A stretch of 18,053 nt of DNA, taken from the NCBI GenBank assembly GCA_964472545.1, contig CAYYNP010000205.1, positions 1 through 18,053 on the forward strand, given 5' to 3'. The notes below the pieces were generated by a model. The model was not told the origin of the DNA, searched no databases, and saw only the letters and a program-made list of their open reading frames with translations. This document shows positions 15,213 through 18,053 of this stretch, piece after piece (position 1 is the first letter of the stretch; every line of letters starts with the position of its first letter). The position numbers and the translations under genes were made by a program. Source of the stretch: CAYYNP01 sp964472545 (GTDB lineage Bacteria; Planctomycetota; Planctomycetia; Pirellulales; Thermoguttaceae).

Positions 15213-18053
15213 ATGAGACGTGGACGTTCACTACGACGACGGCTGGTCAGCTTACTGCAACGCCCCAAGCCAAGCGACACGGAGAGAAGACGCCGGTGGT
15301 CCGAACGGTTCCCACGGCTTTTGCCGCTTTCCGGGTTGCGATCTATCCCGATTGTCTCGGGCCTGGTCAGACTCTTCCAAGATCTTCGCGCGGACACCAG
15401 AAAGCGCCAATTGGCGGTGGCTTCTGCCACCTCAACGCATCTGGTAGCCAGAGTCGAGTCGCTCGAACAGCGGCGACTGCTGGCGACGTGGCAGGTGGGG
15501 CCGGGCGGCGACTTCGCCACGATCCAGGACGCAGTGAACGGGTCGGCCGACGGTGACGCGATCAATATCGCCGCCGGCACGTACGCTGAAGAACTGGTGA
15601 TCGACAAGGATCTGTCGATCGTCGGTGCCGGGATCGGTGCTACGACGATCGTACCCACCATGGATACCGGCTCGATCGGAGACACCAGAGGCTTGATCTT
15701 GGTCGACGATCCGCTGGATCCTGGCGACCAAGTCAACCTCTTCCTCGGCAGCCTCACCATCGACGGAGGCGACTTCAACATCTATCAGGCGATCCGGCAC
15801 AGGGGAGCCGGCACGATCGATCAAGTTGAGTTCACGAATATCGTCTACCCCGGCAACCAGGGGACTGCGGTTGCCGCGTTTGACGATCCCGGACTGGTGA
15901 CCATCCAAGACTCGACCTTCGACAACATCGGCCGCATCGGTGCGCTGTTCTTCGGTGGAGCCGGCGAGTTCCTCGGCAATACCTACACCGGCAACGACGA
16001 CCCGGCTATTCTCGAATACGGCGTCGAGGTTGGTGGCGGTGCCACGGTGGACATCCTCGGCAATACGATCACCGGCGCCGGGGGATCGGCCGCGCCGGCG
16101 ACCTCGGCCGGCGTATTGGTAACCGGCGACGTGGGTCTGCCGAGCCATGCCAACGTCAGCAATAACTTCATCACCGGGAGTATGAACGGTGTGTTGGTCG
16201 GGTTCATGCCCGACGATCCGAGCACGGCGACCGTGTTCGAGAACGACATCTCGGATAACGGTTGGGGCGTGTCGGCGGCCGGCGCTACGGGCGTGACCGC
16301 CGAAGACAACTGGTGGGGTACGACGGACCCGGTCGCCATTGCCGGAATGACGTTCGGCCGCGATCCGGGCAGCGGGGTCGACGTCGACTTCGACCCGTGG
16401 CTCGGAAGTGGCACGGACAAGTTCCCCGCGGTGCCCGGTTTCCAGACCAACCATGCGCCGGTGGCGGATGCCGACACCGCGACGACGGCCGAGGACACGC
16501 CGGTGACCGTGGCGGCGCCGGGTGTGCTGGATGGCGATACCGACGTAGACGGCGACACGCTGACCGCGGTGCTGGACAGCGGTCCGAGCGACGGTGCGCT
16601 GACGCTGAATCTCGACGGTTCGTTCACCTACACACCCAATGCGAACTTCAACGGTACGGACAGTTTCGTCTACCATGCCAACGACGGCACGGCGGACTCG
16701 AATACCGCGACGGTCACGATCACGGTGACACCGGTCGCCGATGCGCCGGTGGCGATTGCCGACTCGGCGACGACGGCCGAAGACACGCCGCTGACCGTGG
16801 CGGCGCCGGGCGTTCTCGACAACGATACGGACGCGGAAGGCGACTCACTGACGGCAGTGCTGGACAGCGGTCCGGGCAACGGCACGTTGACGCTCAACGG
16901 GGACGGTTCGTTCACCTACACTCCGAATCTGAACTTCAACGGCACGGACAGTTTCGTCTACCACGCCAACGACGGCACGGCGGACTCGAACACGGCGACC
17001 GTGACGATCAACGTGACGCCGGTCAACGACGGCCCCACGGCCGGCGACGACACAGCCACGGGCAACGAGGATACTCCGCTATTGATCCCGTTCGAGGACT
17101 TGCTGGCCAACGACAGCGACCCGGACGGCGGTACCGAACTGACGATCACGCAGTTCGACGCCACCAGTGCGCAGGGTGCGCGTGTGACGCTGAACCTCAC
17201 GGGCGGCTTCACGTACGATCCGACCGACGTGGCCGTGATGGATGCTTTGAATCCGCCGAGCGACACGCTCACGGATACCTTCACTTACACGATCACGGAC
17301 GGCGGCGGCGGTTCCGATACGGCCACGGTGACCATCACGGTGACGGCGGTCAACGACGCTCCGACGGCGGTTCCGGATGTAGGTGCGACGGATGAAGATT
17401 CGACGTTGAGCGTGCCGGCGGCCGGCGTGTTGGCCAACGACACCGACGTCGACACGGGCGACACGAAAACGGTAACGGAAGTCAACGGCGCGTCCGGCGA
17501 CGTGGGCTCGCAAGTGACGTTGCCTTCCGGCGCGTTGCTGACGCTCAATGCCGACGGCAGCTATGTCTACGATCCGAACGGGCAGTTCGAGTCGCTGCAA
17601 GTGGGCGAGAGCGCCACCGACAGCTTCGCTTACACGATGTCCGACAGCCATGGCGGGACCGACACCGCAACCGTGGCGCTGACGATCAGCGGCGTTAACG
17701 ACGCTCCCGTGGCAGACGCCGACTCGGCGACCACGGCCGAAGATACTCCGCTGACCGTGGCGGCTCCCGGCGTGCTGGCCGGCGATACCGACGCGGACGG
17801 CGACACGCTGACGGCCGTGCTGGACTCCGGTCCGAGCAACGGCGCGTTGACGCTCAACGCGGACGGGTCGTTCGGTTACACCCCGAACGCGAATTTCAAC
17901 GGCACCGACAGTTTCACTTACCACGCCAACGACGGAACGGCGGACTCACGCACCGCGACGGTGACGATCACCGTAACGCCGGTCAACGACGCCCCGGTGG
18001 CGGATGCCGACTCGGCCACCACGGCCGAAGACACGCCGCTGACCGTGGCGGCG
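15213..18053 (+). CDS. Giant surface protein, N-terminal part: beta-helix plus tandem cadherin/VCBS-like repeats (cut by window edge)
   Basis: The frame is open for 947 codons to the edge. ATG 15213 has GAGAGGAG (15196-15203) upstream and an in-frame TGA at 15195, so the start is firm. Residues 1-80 are basic (RSLRRR, ERRRRW, DTRKRQ) with a mildly hydrophobic stretch at 38-54. VESLEQRRLLA (81-91) is the planctomycete LEPR-XLL-like motif. Residues 92-400 form a right-handed parallel beta-helix: WQVGPGGDFATIQDAV, AGTYAEELVI, several NNFITG/ENDISDN turns and the closing DNWWGTTDP. From residue 415 follow tandem Ig/cadherin-like repeats (EDTP, VLxxDTDxDGD, DGSFTYTPN, GTDSFVYHANDG). It is most likely an extracellular adhesin or matrix protein; beta-helices of this type can also bind or cut polysaccharide, but no catalytic residues were recognised. 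Confidence 0.9.
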   Translation, partial: MRRGRSLRRRLVSLLQRPKPSDTERRRRWSERFPRLLPLSGLRSIPIVSGLVRLFQDLRADTRKRQLAVASATSTHLVARVESLEQRRLLATWQVGPGGDFATIQDAVNGSADGDAINIAAGTYAEELVIDKDLSIVGAGIGATTIVPTMDTGSIGDTRGLILVDDPLDPGDQVNLFLGSLTIDGGDFNIYQAIRHRGAGTIDQVEFTNIVYPGNQGTAVAAFDDPGLVTIQDSTFDNIGRIGALFFGGAGEFLGNTYTGNDDPAILEYGVEVGGGATVDILGNTITGAGGSAAPATSAGVLVTGDVGLPSHANVSNNFITGSMNGVLVGFMPDDPSTATVFENDISDNGWGVSAAGATGVTAEDNWWGTTDPVAIAGMTFGRDPGSGVDVDFDPWLGSGTDKFPAVPGFQTNHAPVADADTATTAEDTPVTVAAPGVLDGDTDVDGDTLTAVLDSGPSDGALTLNLDGSFTYTPNANFNGTDSFVYHANDGTADSNTATVTITVTPVADAPVAIADSATTAEDTPLTVAAPGVLDNDTDAEGDSLTAVLDSGPGNGTLTLNGDGSFTYTPNLNFNGTDSFVYHANDGTADSNTATVTINVTPVNDGPTAGDDTATGNEDTPLLIPFEDLLANDSDPDGGTELTITQFDATSAQGARVTLNLTGGFTYDPTDVAVMDALNPPSDTLTDTFTYTITDGGGGSDTATVTITVTAVNDAPTAVPDVGATDEDSTLSVPAAGVLANDTDVDTGDTKTVTEVNGASGDVGSQVTLPSGALLTLNADGSYVYDPNGQFESLQVGESATDSFAYTMSDSHGGTDTATVALTISGVNDAPVADADSATTAEDTPLTVAAPGVLAGDTDADGDTLTAVLDSGPSNGALTLNADGSFGYTPNANFNGTDSFTYHANDGTADSRTATVTITVTPVNDAPVADADSATTAEDTPLTVAA
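16455..18053 (+). repeat. Tandem 288-bp coding repeats with two divergent units between them
   Basis: Units 1 (16455-16742), 2 (16743-17030) and 5 (17703-17990) each encode 96 residues and are about 90% alike at DNA level over long stretches; unit 6 starts at 17991 and runs off the edge. Units 3 (17031-17357, 109 residues) and 4 (17358-17702, 115 residues) belong to the same fold but are clearly different. The order points to local copying of one unit type around older units. Confidence 0.88.

Noticed and set aside
16455..18053. Direct repeats considered as a CRISPR array
   Set aside because: Units are 288 bp, contiguous and in frame within one coding region.

Overview
The window looks like a chromosomal piece of a planctomycete, probably of the Pirellulales type. 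This rests on protein families, not on any marker gene: a BBP7-type outer-membrane beta-barrel protein, two giant surface proteins whose basic N-termini carry the planctomycete LEPR-XLL-like motif, two PEP-CTERM proteins, a tandem DUF3467 protein and polysaccharide-export genes of planctomycete style. GC content is high in genes and lower in the long gaps. No rRNA, tRNA, CRISPR array, transposase or phage gene was found.

Layout. Positions 1-1287 (minus strand) hold an exopolysaccharide (EPS) unit: a small membrane-anchored TPR protein whose stop overlaps the start of a Wzz/GumC-type chain-length protein that runs off the left edge. A gap of about 1 kb, with one good minus-strand promoter, separates it from a divergent Wza-like export lipoprotein (2324-3637). 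Then comes the most unusual part, 4055-7209: a two-gene cassette present twice in tandem. Each copy has a small secreted protein (A) with a conserved Trp/Pro tail, followed by a PEP-CTERM protein (B). A BBP7-like protein follows (7420-8787). It converges, across a near-perfect 25-bp inverted repeat, with a 1245-residue Calx-beta/SdrD-like protein on the minus strand (8887-12624). A tandem DUF3467 protein (13166-13876) and a 1.3-kb gap without a convincing gene follow. The window ends inside a giant surface protein (from 15213) with a beta-helix and tandem 96-residue repeats.

How it fits together. Wzz- and Wza-like proteins control the length and export of an extracellular polysaccharide. PEP-CTERM proteins are classically processed by exosortases whose genes sit near EPS genes, although no exosortase lies in this window. 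The two giant repeat proteins and the barrel protein are also cell-surface parts. The window therefore reads as a matrix and cell-envelope region. The best candidate for something undescribed is the duplicated A-B cassette, especially the A family with its three-fold heptad Pro-Trp C-terminus. Both large edge genes (1-856 and 15213-18053) are cut by the window, not broken.
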